Part shown: one piece after another, positions 23,111 through 32,909 of the stretch
Numbering within the stretch: position 1 is the first letter of the stretch
Layout: each line of letters starts with the position of its first letter
Origin: Neisseria meningitidis
GTDB taxonomy: Bacteria > Pseudomonadota > Gammaproteobacteria > Burkholderiales > Neisseriaceae
Direction of reading: 5' to 3'
Assembly: GCA_923184405.1 (NCBI GenBank)
Contig: OV299793.1
Location: 610,906-674,905, forward strand
DNA length: 64,000 nt
Position numbers and translations under genes: made by a program
The notes under the pieces: model-generated
The model's database searches: none
Seen by the model: the letters and a program-made list of their open reading frames with translations, nothing else
What the model was told of the DNA's origin: nothing

Positions 23111-23540
23111 TAGAATTTGAATTCGGGGCGCAGGCGGGCTTTGTCGATGTTGCCTAATTCGATTTGTACGGTTTTGCCGTCGAAGGAAACGGTAACAGTG
23201 TCGTTTTCGCAGCCTCTGATTTTACCGATAAAGTTTTTTTGACCGTCTATCGGCAGGCGGGTTTTGATTTTGGCATTCTGACCGGCTTACAGCACGAAGT
23301 CGGCGGCATTTTTCAAGGGGCGGTCGAGTCCGGGGCTGGAAATTTCCAGGTTTTTGTAGTCGATGTCTTCAACCATGAAGACGCGGCTCAAGTGGTTGCT
23401 GACGGTTGCGCAGTCTTCGACGGTAATGCCGCCTCTTTGTCGATGAACACGCGCAATGTTCCTTGCGCGGTCAGTTCAAAATCGACCAGTTCGTAGCCCA
23501 GGCCGGGCAGGGTTTTTTCGAGGATGGTTTCGATATCCAT
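23111..23540 (-). CDS. rimP: Ribosome maturation factor RimP, frameshifted
   Basis: RimP assists 30S subunit maturation. The reconstruction is [20 protein letters not shown], then a [17 protein letters not shown] segment. [20 protein letters not shown] carries the SSPGLDRPL family motif, and the C-terminal domain includes [13 protein letters not shown] and ends RLRPEFKF. The start Met (23538-23540) is preceded by AAGGAGCAGC. One or two indels (near 23430) and a stop near 23287 break the frame. First gene of the rimP-nusA-infB operon, with a hairpin/U-tract directly upstream. Confidence 0.88.
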
Positions 23541-23560
23541 GCTGCTCCTTATGTACATAA

Positions 23561-23588
23561 TAAAAAAATGGCCCCGTGGCCATTTTTC
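23561..23588 (-). terminator. Hairpin with U-tract in the rimP leader, possible attenuator
   Basis: On the minus strand AAAAATGGCC-ACGG-GGCCATTTTT is followed by TTATTATG and, 15 bases on, the rimP ribosome-binding site. It has the form of an intrinsic terminator placed in the 5' leader of the rimP-nusA-infB operon. Confidence 0.55.
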
Positions 23589-23903
23589 GTCAAAGATGAA
23601 AAATCGGCGTAATTATAACCGCTTTTGCGGAGAAATGAAAGTGTTGATTTATTTTGTGTTTTTAGGACGGAAAAAGCGGATGTAAGGAGGTTTGTAATGG
23701 GAAATCGTGAATATTGTTGACAAAACAAATGTATCTATTTGTCGCTAGCATGATTTTTATGTTTGTAAATCAACATATTGATGTTGTTTTCCGTGTTCGG
23801 GCGGCATGGAAGCGGGGCGGAGGACTGGTATTTTCCATCCTTGCACAAAGCCTGCTGCAAGCCTAAAATCAAGCGGGTTATTGTTCAGAATCAAGGCTGC
23901 ATC
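23589..23903. other. Divergent spacer between rimP and serC
   Basis: A/T-rich region without a gene. TTGACA at 23717-23722 is the only strong promoter-like hexamer on the plus strand; no matching -10 lies at 16-18 bases. A short start with TAAGGAGG before ATG at 23697 gives only a brief frame and is not supported. Confidence 0.4.
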
Positions 23904-25009
23904 ATGTCTCTTTATCCGATTCACAATTTTTCCGAAAACTATGCAATATTGCCTGAAGCCGTATTGGAAACGGCGCTGCAGGAAATGTCGGATTACAACG
24001 GTACAGGATTATCCCTGATGGAAATGAGACACCGTTCGGAAATGGTTTTGAGCATCCTGAATCATGCGGAACAAGATTTGAGGCAGCTTTTGAAAGTGCC
24101 TGACAACTATAAGATATTGTTTCTGCAGGGCCGAGCAACAACCCAATTTAATATGGCAGACATGAATCCGGCACACGGTTTCCGCACTGCCGACGCGGTG
24201 GTAACAGGCAACTGGAGCCGTATCGCTTATGAACAGATGAGCCGTTTGACCGATACGGAAATCCGTTTGGCGGCGCATGGCGGTGAGCAGTTCGACTATC
24301 TCGACCTGCCGCCTGTGGAAACGTGAGACGCTGCACCTGATTCGGCGTTTGTCCATTTTGCCGTCAATGAAACGGTCAACGGGCTGCAATACCGTGAAGT
24401 GCCACGCCTTTCAGAAGGCATGACGCCGCTGGTGTGCGATATGTCCAGCGAGATTTTGTCGCGCGAGTTTGATGTTGCCGACTAGCGGACTGATTTAACA
24501 GGTGCACAGAAAAACATCGGGACGGTAAGGGCTACGGTGGTCATCGTGCGTGAGGATTTGCTCGAGCATTGTCCGAACGATATTACCGATGTGTGCAACT
24601 ACCGCACGCACATCAATCGCGACGGTATGTACAACACGCCGTCAACTTACGCCAGTTATATGTCAGCGCTGGTATTCCACTGGCTGCAGGCGCAGGCGGT
24701 GTGAAAAAAATTGAAGCGGTCAATCGGCTGAAGGCGCAAACCTTGTATGAGACGATAGATGGCAGCGGCCGTTTCTATATCAACCGTATCCGTCCGAATG
24801 CGCGTTCTAAAATGGATGTCGTGCTCCAAACGAGGGCTGAGGAGCTTGACCGCCGTTTTCTGCTGGATGCCGAATTGCAGGACTTGTGACTGCTGAAGAG
24901 CTATAAAGCCGTCGGCGGTATGCATGCCAGCATTTATGATGCGATGCCGCTTGAAGGCGTAAGGGCTTTGGCGGATTTTATGCGCGATTTCCAACGGCGT
25001 TACGGTTAA
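23904..25009 (+). CDS. serC: Phosphoserine aminotransferase, with internal stops and substitutions
   Basis: SerC is the PLP aminotransferase of serine (and pyridoxine) synthesis. Recognisable parts are [79 protein letters not shown] with the PLP-lysine region, and NAMPLEG-like and RDFQRRYG at the end. Stops at about 24325, 24484 and 24887 interrupt it. Key motifs deviate: [10 protein letters not shown] where FSAGPAVLPE is usual, MRHRSE for MSHRSE, and QGRATTQF for QGGATTQF. In this window such changes are more likely errors than decay. Confidence 0.85.
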
Positions 25010-25016
25010 TGTCCCG

Positions 25017-25045
25017 ATGTTGTCTGAAGCGGCTTCAGACGGCAT
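25017..25045 (+). terminator. Uptake-sequence terminator after serC
   Basis: GATGTTGTCTGAAGC-GGCTTCAGACGGCATC forms a stem with one mismatched arm. T residues are few, so the strength is uncertain. Confidence 0.6.
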
Positions 25046-25288
25046 CGGCTGTTTCGGCGTTCTCCGGCAGCGTTTTGAAGGTGGTATGATTGTGCTGTAG
25101 GCGGCTAGCCGTCCTTTTCAATACTGGCGTGATGCTATTTGTGCCGACATGTGAATGCCGGCAGACTGCAACAGCCTGCCGTTTTCTTGCCCTGCTTTGC
25201 TCCGTTGCCTTATAATTAAGAATCTTTTTCAATAATCCGGATTCCAAATGCCGGATGCCTTTTCCAACCCTTATCCGACACATTTCAA

Positions 25289-26925
25289 ATGATAAAACCG
25301 AACCTGAGGCCGAAGCTCGCCTCTTCCGCGCTGATTGCCTTCCTTTCCCTGTATTCCTCGCTGGTATTGAATTACGCCTTTTTTGCCAAAGTTGTCGAGC
25401 TTCATCCTTTTAACGGCACCGGGGCGGATATCTTCCTCTATACGATGCCAATGGTGCTGTTTTTTTAAGTAATTTCGTTTTTCACGTCATTGCCTTGCCT
25501 TTCGTGCATAAGGTATTGATTCCGTTGATATTGGTTATCAGTGCGGCGGTGTCTTACCAAGAAATATTTTTCAATATCTATTTCAACAAGTCGATGTTGA
25601 ATAATGTCTTGCAAACCACGGCGGCCGAAAGCGCGCGCCTGATTACGCCGGGCTATGTGCTGTGGATTGTATGTTTGGGCGTATTGCCCGCGCTGGCGTA
25701 TATCGCCGTCAAGGTTAAATACCGCGTTTGGTATAAGGAGCTTTTGACGCGCCTTGTGCTTGCCGCCGTTTCCTTTTTGTGCGCGTTGGGCATCGCAATG
25801 TTGCAATATCAGGATTACGCCTCGTTTTTCCGCAACAATAAATCAGTAACCCATCTGATTGTGCCGTCTAATTTCATCGGCGCGGGCGTGTCGAAATACA
25901 AAGATTGGAAGCGTTCCAATATTCCTTATACGCAATTGATATGGCGGTCGTGCAAAACCGCCCGGTCGGCAGCCTGCGCCGTTTCGTGGTGCTGCTAATG
26001 GGCGAGACCATGCGTGCCGCCAACTGGGGTTTGAACGGTTACAGCCGCCAAACTACGCCGCTGCTTGCTGCGCGCAGCGATGAAATTGTCAATTTCCAGC
26101 AGGTCAGAAGCTGCGGCACATCGACCGCGCACTCCCTGCCCGTATGTTCTCAACCTAAGACCGCACGGATTATGACGAAATCAAAGCCGAACACCAAGAC
26201 AACCTGCTGGACATCGTGCAGCGCGCCGACAGTGGAAGTCACCTGGTTGGAAAACGATTCCGGCTGCAAGGGCGCGTGCGGCAAAGTACCGAACACCGAC
26301 GTTACCTCGCTCAACCTGCCTGAATACTGCCGTAACGACGAGTGCCTCGACAATATACTGCTGACTAAGTTCGACGAAGTCCTCAACAAAAACGATAAAG
26401 ACGAGGTTTTAATCCTGCATACCATCGGAAGCCACGGGCCGATGTATTACGAACGTATACCGAAACCGAACGCATATCCACGTCGACCTGCGACACCAAC
26501 GAAATCAACAAACGCAACTGAGCCACGCTGGGCATCACTTACGAAAGATACGGTCTCATTGTATGTTGACCTGTTTATCGACAAGGTTATCCGCAAACTT
26601 GTAAACTGCAACGATTTGGACAAGCGAAGCGCATTACGTTAATGACCACGGGGCAAGTCTGAACGAAAACGGCATGAACCTGCACGAAACGCCTTACGCC
26701 ATCCGATTTCCGAACAGAATCATATCCCGATGGTTATGTGATTTTCCAAAGCATTCAGACAATACGGAAGCATAAATTTCCAATGCCTCGTAGAAAAAGC
26801 GGCGGAAAACGAATATTAGCACGAGCGCTCTTTCAGCAAGGTATTAAAGCGGAAGGACAAAACAAACAGCCAAACATATAGAAAGGAAATCCATAACCTA
26901 ACAGCCTGCAGCTGACCGCGTTGAT
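25289..26925 (+). CDS. eptA: Lipid A phosphoethanolamine transferase (EptA/LptA), damaged in its 3' third
   Basis: Inner-membrane enzyme that adds phosphoethanolamine to lipid A and lowers sensitivity to cationic peptides. The N-terminal half has five hydrophobic helices (SSALIAFLSLYSSLVLNYAFF; LTRLVLAAVSFLCALGIAML). The periplasmic sulfatase-like domain shows LLMGETMRAANWGLNGYSR with the metal-binding Glu, SCGTSTAHSLP with the nucleophilic Thr, SGCKGACGKVPNTDVTSLNL and ILHTIGSHGP. A stop near 25468 and an indel near 25945 break the first half. Beyond about 26480 identity falls steadily; HYV.DHG..L.ENGM.LH can still be traced near 26630-26690, and RKEIHNL near 26885. The gradual loss looks like deteriorating read quality. 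Confidence 0.82.
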
Positions 26926-27992
26926 GGAAAATATGCAATTTGAAGCCTTAGGACAGCTACGCGTCCGAACACCAGACCGCATCAGCGTAGCCTAACGAAA
27001 TCGACACGCAAGAAATATTGACGAAATCAAAGCCGAAATGAAAGACAACTCTGCCAAGAGACTAAAGCTCGTGGTGGGAGTACAGTCGGAATAAACACTT
27101 GCAGGCAGAAAGCCGGGGATACGGCTAAGATGTGCCGAATGAAACGAAAAATCAACTCTATCACCCATTAAAACCGCAACACCCGTACAAAAGTAACAAA
27201 TATCCTCAAGACAAACGACAAACAAATTACAAGCAAAAAAATAAGGAGAGGTTTAATCCGCCAAACCATCGCCAGACCACGGCGCCGACGCCTATTACGT
27301 AACCCTACACGAAGCCCAATCACGAAGGATTCCATAAGACTCGACCAACGACGCATCTCACTAGAAGCCAAAAAATACCATCTAATTTCTTGGTAACACC
27401 ACGTGGCCCAGAACTGGACGCTGCATCTCCACCCAACGACTAACAGTTGTATATACGGCAAACGCAGAAAACCGCAACAATATGGGTCAACAGCCCAACT
27501 AAGGAATTATTGAATTCCAACCACGAACTGAAAGCCAAAACAAAATGATCGGGAGGAAAAGCGAAGCCTGCAACGCCATCGAATACAGGTGCGGTAGCTA
27601 TCATCAAAAAAAAAAAAAAAAAAATAGCCCCAGAACAAGCTATGGGAACTAAATAATGAGTAACAGAGGCTGAAAGACACACGCGGAAAAAAAAAAAGGG
27701 AAAGCAGAAACAGCACAAGAGTGAAGAAGAAAAATAAAGAAAAGAGAAAAGCGAAAGAGGCTAAAAAGGAAACGTGGCTCGTTAATAACCAGGCGCGGAA
27801 CACTCATACAGACTGCAACATAGTGCGCTCGCGCAGCTAGCATATCAGAATGAATAAGATCCGTCAGACAGGTATAGAGGGGATGCGTTCAAAACTGGAG
27901 CCAAGAAACGCGCGATCCTTTCAGAACCAAGTGTCAGGTGTCGCGCCATGTTCACAGGCGACCAGCGCACCAAGTCCGCAAGCAAAGGCGTC
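26926..27992. other. T-depleted, A-rich stretch with a poly(A) run; no supportable gene
   Basis: The plus strand is strikingly poor in T, with a run of about 21 A near 27606-27626 and another near 27688. No uptake sequence occurs until 27993. Minus-strand open frames here (Phe/Leu/Ser-rich) follow from composition and match no family I know. I treat it as low-quality or foreign sequence. Confidence 0.45.
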
Positions 27993-28020
27993 ATGCCGTC
28001 TGAAGAGTTCCAGACGGCAT
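27993..28020 (-). terminator. Uptake-sequence terminator of the opa fragment
   Basis: ATGCCGTCTGAAGAGTTCCAGACGGCAT is nearly perfectly palindromic and lies just beyond the opa stop codon. Confidence 0.75.
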
Positions 28021-28033
28021 AGGTATCGCGGAA

Positions 28034-28228
28034 TCAGAAGTGGTAAGCGCACGCCCAATGAGACTTCGTGGGTTTTGAAGCGGGTGTTTTCCAAGCGTCC
28101 CCAGTTGTGTAGCGGTATCCGGTGTCAAAGGTCAGCTTAGGCGTGATGTCGAAACCGACACAAGCGATAACACCAAGACCCAAGCTGCTGGTGCTGTGGC
28201 TTTCGTGATAGGGAGCTTTGCAGATCGC
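28034..28228 (-). pseudogene. opa: 3' end of an Opa outer-membrane adhesin gene
   Basis: The minus strand reads [20 protein letters not shown], then [14 protein letters not shown], then (past a small shift) a [18 protein letters not shown] stretch damaged here, and ending ...YHF. This is the conserved last beta-strands of Opa proteins, which end in Phe for outer-membrane insertion. Opa proteins bind CEACAM receptors and are phase-variable through CTCTT repeats in the signal sequence. Upstream (above about 28230) the match stops abruptly and no CTCTT repeats are visible, so only the C-terminal eighth or so of the gene is present or legible. Confidence 0.75.
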
Positions 28229-28439
28229 GAACTCTGGGACAATACAATAACACTGAAGAGCCTGTCTTGGTGCAGAGGTATAAATCGTGGCTTCTATATA
28301 CACAGAATAAAGCTGAGGATTAAAGTATCAGTAGGCGACAATGAGAACAGATATAACACTTGAATATAACAAAGTGAACGCTGAGTTTCAAATCATAAAT
28401 GGCAAATAAAACGAGAGAAGAACAAACGAAAAAGCTGCC

Positions 28440-28790
28440 GATTTGATGATTTTCCGTCATCAGTTTTTCCCAATTGCCCTTGATTTCTTGAAACACTATT
28501 TGAGTTGACGGAATACAATTGTTGTGCCATTTTCTGCTAACTGGCATAATCTGCCGCAACACTCATGTCGCCGAAGTAATAGACGAAAGAAACACAAGGG
28601 TAGATGGTATGCGCAAGCTCTATCTGAAATAGTCGCTTTTAAGCTTTTTTTGTTTCCACAGGTTGGTTCCGGATATTGGGGGTAATGAGTTCGGCGAGAT
28701 AGGCTAAATCCGACTGAAAATGATACCAGCTGAACCAGCTGTCTTCATTTGGCATCTGTGATGCGGAAGAGAAGAGATCAGAACCCAAGA
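28440..28790 (-). pseudogene. Unidentified coding remnant
   Basis: Across frameshifts the minus strand gives protein-like sequence: MPNEDSWFSWYHFQSDLAYL then AELITPNIRNQPVETKK (about 28785-28645), and further on RKWHNNCIPSTQIVFQEIKG then NWEKLMTENHQIGSF (about 28530-28430). Composition and codon use look natural, unlike the flanking DNA. I do not recognise the family. The aromatic-rich first block could belong to an enzyme or a phage/toxin protein. Confidence 0.35.
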
Positions 28791-28799
28791 CTAGACAAC

Positions 28800-29630
28800 A
28801 TAATGACAACTGAAGTAAACATATGAGAAGGAATTTTACAAGCTGAAGAATTCAACTTCGAGTCAGTATTCGATACTAAAAGAACAATAAGAATGATTAT
28901 CAATAATGTTGCAGCAATAGAAAAATCAAATAAATGACAATGAATAAAATAATATATTGTATGAACAATAACGATAAAGACTCTCAAAACTTCTGACGCG
29001 CCAATTGTATCGAGTGCAAGTGGCTAGCTGTTTTCCTCTGCTAACACTTTGACAGTGCACAGAAAATAGAATAGTGACTCCAGTCAACAGAACGTTTGCG
29101 AAACTACTGCCGCTTTGATTTCAGCGCAAGAGCAAAATCATGCAGGGATCCGAACACGGGAAGATGGAATAACCACAGATGTATCAAAAAACCACACACT
29201 GTATATGAGCACATTAGTAGGAATGATGATTAAGATAATGCTATAATAATGCAAAAGCCAGCAGCTGTCATCCCCCTCAGCCGAGAATAAAAGCGGCGGG
29301 ATACAAACTACACATACAGCTAAGCGCAGCGGAAGAGAGAGAAGAAGAGAAGACAAGAAGTGTGAGGCCAGAACCATAACGACTACAAAGTCAGGTGCTT
29401 AACGAAAATAGGAAACTAGAAATGAATTGCTGCAGGAATTTATCGGTAATGCGCGAAATTCAAGAAATATATTACAGCTAACATAAAAAAAACCTTCTGT
29501 AGGTTCATAAGAATCAAGTCATACAGATTTTCGTACTAATGTAATTATCCTTGCCGAATAGACGCTACTCCAGAAAATAAAACAATATTCAATATTCGAA
29601 GACTATCGGAAAGTATGAGATTCTAGATTC
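28800..29630. other. No supportable gene
   Basis: This A/T-rich sequence lacks uptake sequences, repeats or recognisable coding. Its texture resembles the poor-quality stretch upstream. Neisseria-like repeats resume after about 29640. Confidence 0.4.
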
Positions 29631-29639
29631 CCACTTTCG

Positions 29640-30385
29640 TAAGAATGACAGTAGTTGCTACGGTTGGTCAGATTCACGTTATGTTGGAATTTCGGAAACT
29701 TATGAGTTCATCATTCCCGCGCAGGCGGGAATCTGGAATTTCAATGCCTCAAGAATTTATCGGAAAAACCAAAACTGATTCCGCCGTCATTCCCACGAAA
29801 GTTAGGAATCTAGAAATGAAAAGCAGCAGGAATTTATCGGAAATGACCGAAACTGAACGGACTGGATTACCGCCAGCGCGGGAATGACGGGATTTTAGGT
29901 TTCTGATTTCGGTTTACTGTCCTTGATGGGAATGACGAAAAGTCGTAGGAATGACGTTTCAGTTGCTGAGGTTACTGTCTGGTTTCGGTTATATTGGAAT
30001 TTCGGGAAACGTATGAATCGTAATTCCCGTGCGGGCGGAAATCTAGACATTAAAACATCAAGAATGTTCAAAAAACCAATGAAATTCCAAGATTCTAATC
30101 CCAAGGAAGTGAGAATCTAATGAAAACATCCCCACATTCATCGGAAATAGACCAAAGATGAACGGATTGCAATGCGGATGCATGCGTCAGTTCCCGCGCA
30201 GGATGGAATCTACACTCGACGAACAACAACAATATTCAAAGATTATCTGAAAGTACGAGATTCTAGATTCCAACTTTCGAAGGAATGACGGGATGTAGGT
30301 TCGTCGGAATGACGAAAAGTAGCGGGAATGACGCAAAGTGGCGGGAATGACGCAAAGTGGCGGGAATGACAGAACAGCATTCCAA
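29640..30385. repeat. dRS3/NIME repeat array (degraded)
   Basis: Multiple copies of ATTCCCGCGCAGGCGGGAAT-type palindromes (29714, 30009-30040, 30190) lie with the associated unique RS spacers (TCTGGAATTTCAATGCCTCA, AGAATTTATCGGAAA). A short tandem run, GGCGGGAATGACGCAAAGT, occurs about three times at 30312-30370. dRS3 copies are integration sites for filamentous phage and recombination substrates in Neisseria. Confidence 0.75.
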
Positions 30386-30426
30386 AGATCACCGATGTAT
30401 CGCTGTAAATCTTAGAGATGGCGGAA

Positions 30427-30496
30427 TATAGCGGATTAACAAAAGCCAGTACGGCAAGGCGAGGCAACGACGTACTGGATTTGTTAATCCACTATA
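30427..30496. repeat. Short Correia element (70 bp) abutting the nirV-like gene
   Basis: TATAGCGGATTAAC and GTTAATCCACTATA are the ends; the internal GACAGTACAAATA part is missing, leaving GTACGGCAAGGCGAGGCAAC. It ends 9 bases from the stop codon of the adjacent gene on the minus strand. Confidence 0.85.
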
Positions 30497-30505
30497 TCGA
30501 AGGAG

Positions 30506-31254
30506 TTATCGGCTTGTGCAACGGAAGCCCAAGTTGTGCAAGACATATTTGGAATGCAGGCTGGTGCGGATGCCGTAGCGGAGAAGCGGCATAGTTGGAC
30601 GAGTCGCTCGACCCAATAGACGCGCCGCTGCAAAACATTTGCGTTGGCATTGCCGGAAGAAAGCAGGCTGCTGTTGAAATCCTCCGTCCATTCCCAAATC
30701 AGCCCGTGCATATCATAAACGCACCAGTAGTTCGGGCGGCCTTTGCCGACATCGTGCAGGTCTTTCCGTCCGCCGTCGGCATACCAATCGAGAATAGTGC
30801 GGTTAAAGCCGGGTTCGTTTGAGCCGTTTTCTGCGTGGCGGAAGCAAGTCGACAAATTCCCATTCGTCAATGGTCGGCAGGCGTTTGCCTTGTGCGGCGC
30901 AATAGGCGTGGCGGCAAACCAAGAAAGATTAATTCCCGGTTGTTTTTAATTCGCCCGCGTTTGGCGCTTAGCTTCGACTGCCGTTCACATCAATGCTTCA
31001 GGTAAGCAGGTTCTGCCTGTTTGGAACCGATCCTGCCTTTTTGCCATTAGGGGTGGCTGTTGACAAATTCGGCAAACTCGGCATTGGTAACGGGATATTT
31101 ATCCAGTTTGAACGGTTTGACTTTAATCAGGTCGGTATCTTTTTTCAGATAAAGCGGGCGGTAGCTGCCGCCTTCGATTTGAACCATTTCGGCAGCCGCC
31201 GCTTGAGTCGCAGGCGAGTGCCGCGCCGAGAAAAAATAACCGGACATACTTCAT
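30506..31254 (-). CDS. Formylglycine-generating-enzyme (SUMF1)-like exported protein, NirV-like, frameshifted
   Basis: The reconstructed start is MKYVRLFFLGAAL, a signal sequence behind AGGAGGC. Then come AEMVQIEGGSYRPLYLKK, FKLDKYPVTNAEFAEFVNSH (the typical sulfatase-modifying-factor fold entry), NGSNEPGFNRTILDWYADGG, DVGKGRPNYWCVYDMHGLIW then EWTEDFNSSLLS, and LGFRC at the end. NYW.VYDM.G..WEW and the final GFRC are hallmarks of this fold. Related proteins (NirV) are encoded beside copper nitrite reductases, as with aniA here, and may help its maturation; that role is inferred. Several indels break it. Confidence 0.75.
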
Positions 31255-31360
31255 AAAAGCCTCCTGACAGGCGGTTAAAATCAATCTTCCGAAAGGAAAG
31301 ATTGGTTGTTAAAAAACCACTGCCGTGCGTAATGAAGTACAGCGGCAGTGGTTCGTCCCG

Positions 31361-32536
31361 CTAATGACGGGTATCCAATTTAATAAACGCTTTTTCGGAT
31401 GCAGAGGCTGCCGGGGCAGAAGCTGCAGGAGCGGAAGCAGCAGGAGCTGCACCGTTCAAAGCGTAAGCGGTATCACTCAATTTTTGAGTCATGATTTCAG
31501 GGTTTTCCGCACCCTCTACTTTCAATTGGCCCAACGCGCCTTTGTTGAATGCGCGGAAGATGGAGTGGTCGACCAAAGTGTAGCTGCCCGGGATGTCGAC
31601 TTTGAATTCGACGATAGCGGAACCGCAGGCAGGAACGATGGTGCTTTGTACGTTTTCGTTAATCAGCTTGCAGCCTGCTACATAAACTTTGTCGAAGATT
31701 TCGCCGATGACGTGGAAGGAAGACACCAAGTTCGGACCGCCGTTACCGACGTACATACGCACGGTTTCGCCTGCTTTGGCTTGCAGCGCGTTATCGCCGG
31801 CGATAGCACCTACATGACCGTTGAATACGACGTATTCAGGCTGTTCGGCAACGGCTTTGTCCATATCGAACGGTTGCAGGCCTTGCGCGCCTTTTTTGCC
31901 TTTGGTGTAGAAGTCGCCTTGGACGATGTAGAACTCTTTATCCACTTTCGGCAGACCTTCTTTAGGCTCGACCAAAATCAGACCGTACATACCGTTGGCG
32001 ATGTGCATACCGACAAACGCGACGGCGCAGTGGTAGATATACAGACCCGGTTGCAGGGCTTTGAAGCTGAATGTGGAAGTGCGGCCCGGGGCGGTAAAGG
32101 TTGCGGCTGCACCGCCGCCCTGATCGGTTGCGGCGTGGAAGTCGACGTTATGGGGAACGGTAGAAGACGGGTTGTTGGAAAATTCCACTTCAACCGTATC
32201 GCCTTCGCGTACGCGGATCATGCGACCCGGAACGTCGCCGTCAAATGTCCAGTAGCGGTATTCCACACCGTCTTCCATGGTCATGGTTTTCGACAGTTTC
32301 CATTTTTACGCGGACTTTGGCAGGATAGTCGCGGTCGATTGCGGAGGTACTTCAGGAGCGTGGGTGGTAACTGCATCGATAACGGGCAGTTCGCCTGTCG
32401 GCGTTTCGGCGGCGGTTTGTGCGGCGGAACTTGCGGCTTCTGCGGAAGCGGCAGGGGCTTGCGCGGCAGGTTCGCCGCCGCAGGCGGCTAATGCGAATAA
32501 GGAAGCAATCATTGCAGCTAAGGCTTGGCGTTTCAT
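31361..32536 (-). CDS. aniA: Copper nitrite reductase AniA (outer-membrane lipoprotein), one frameshift
   Basis: AniA reduces nitrite to NO outside the inner membrane during oxygen-limited growth. The N-terminus [20 protein letters not shown] ends in a lipobox (LAAC). A Pro/Ala-rich linker follows, then two cupredoxin domains: [15 protein letters not shown] with copper ligands, [20 protein letters not shown] with the type 1 Cys/His, and [16 protein letters not shown] with the active-site His. The C-terminus has the repeated [12 protein letters not shown] tail. A single indel near 32300 splits the gene. Unusual points are QAKAG and CKL/ACGS substitutions and an ending [10 protein letters not shown]. 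An FNR-type promoter lies upstream and norB is divergent. Confidence 0.95.
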
Positions 32537-32588
32537 AATGTTTTCCTTTTGTAAGAAAAGTAGAGGAATTGGTTAAGAACTTGGTGTG

Positions 32589-32630
32589 ATTATGCGTTTG
32601 CCCCATTGGGGGCATTTTGATTTAAGTCAA
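32589..32630 (-). promoter_or_regulatory. FNR-dependent aniA promoter
   Basis: TTGATTTAAGTCAA (32617-32630; TTGACTTAAATCAA on the coding strand) matches 9 of 10 positions of the FNR consensus TTGAT-N4-ATCAA. CATAAT at 32589-32594 (minus) is the -10. The FNR site centre falls about 41.5 bases before the expected start near 32582, the classic class II arrangement. Confidence 0.85.
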
Positions 32631-32763
32631 ATAATTCATAAAATATGAACTTAAAATGATACTTCTAATACTTTATAGCTACTAAAAATTACAATGAATA
32701 GGCTGATTTGCTTAAGGGCTTCAGCAAATCAGGCAAAGGCAGGGTAGTTGCCGACTAAAGAAA

Positions 32764-32909
32764 ATGATAGTTATTATCATATATGTATTTGTTTTATATG
32801 TGAGTTTCTTTGAACAAATGTTTATTTGTGCGCTAAACCGTGCTACAATCTTTAACATTCATATTCTGTGAATTTTAAACAACCACTTTTACCAAAAGGA
32901 GCTCTAAAA
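32764..32909 (+). promoter_or_regulatory. norB upstream region with Fur-like dyad
   Basis: ATGATAGTTATTATCAT (32764-32780) resembles a Fur box half-site array, and ATATGTATTTGTTTTATATG beside it is a loose match to an NsrR-type dyad. TACAAT at 32844-32849 is a possible -10 for norB, with a weak TTTATT 17 bases upstream. AAAAGGAG at 32894-32901 is the ribosome-binding site. Only the dyads are seen; the assignments are inference from known NsrR/Fur control of this locus. Confidence 0.4.

Noticed and set aside
32284..32310. aniA frameshift as a biological inactivation of nitrite reductase, as occurs in some meningococci
   Set aside because: The same density of single-base indels affects essential genes nearby, so this one cannot be called biological from the sequence.
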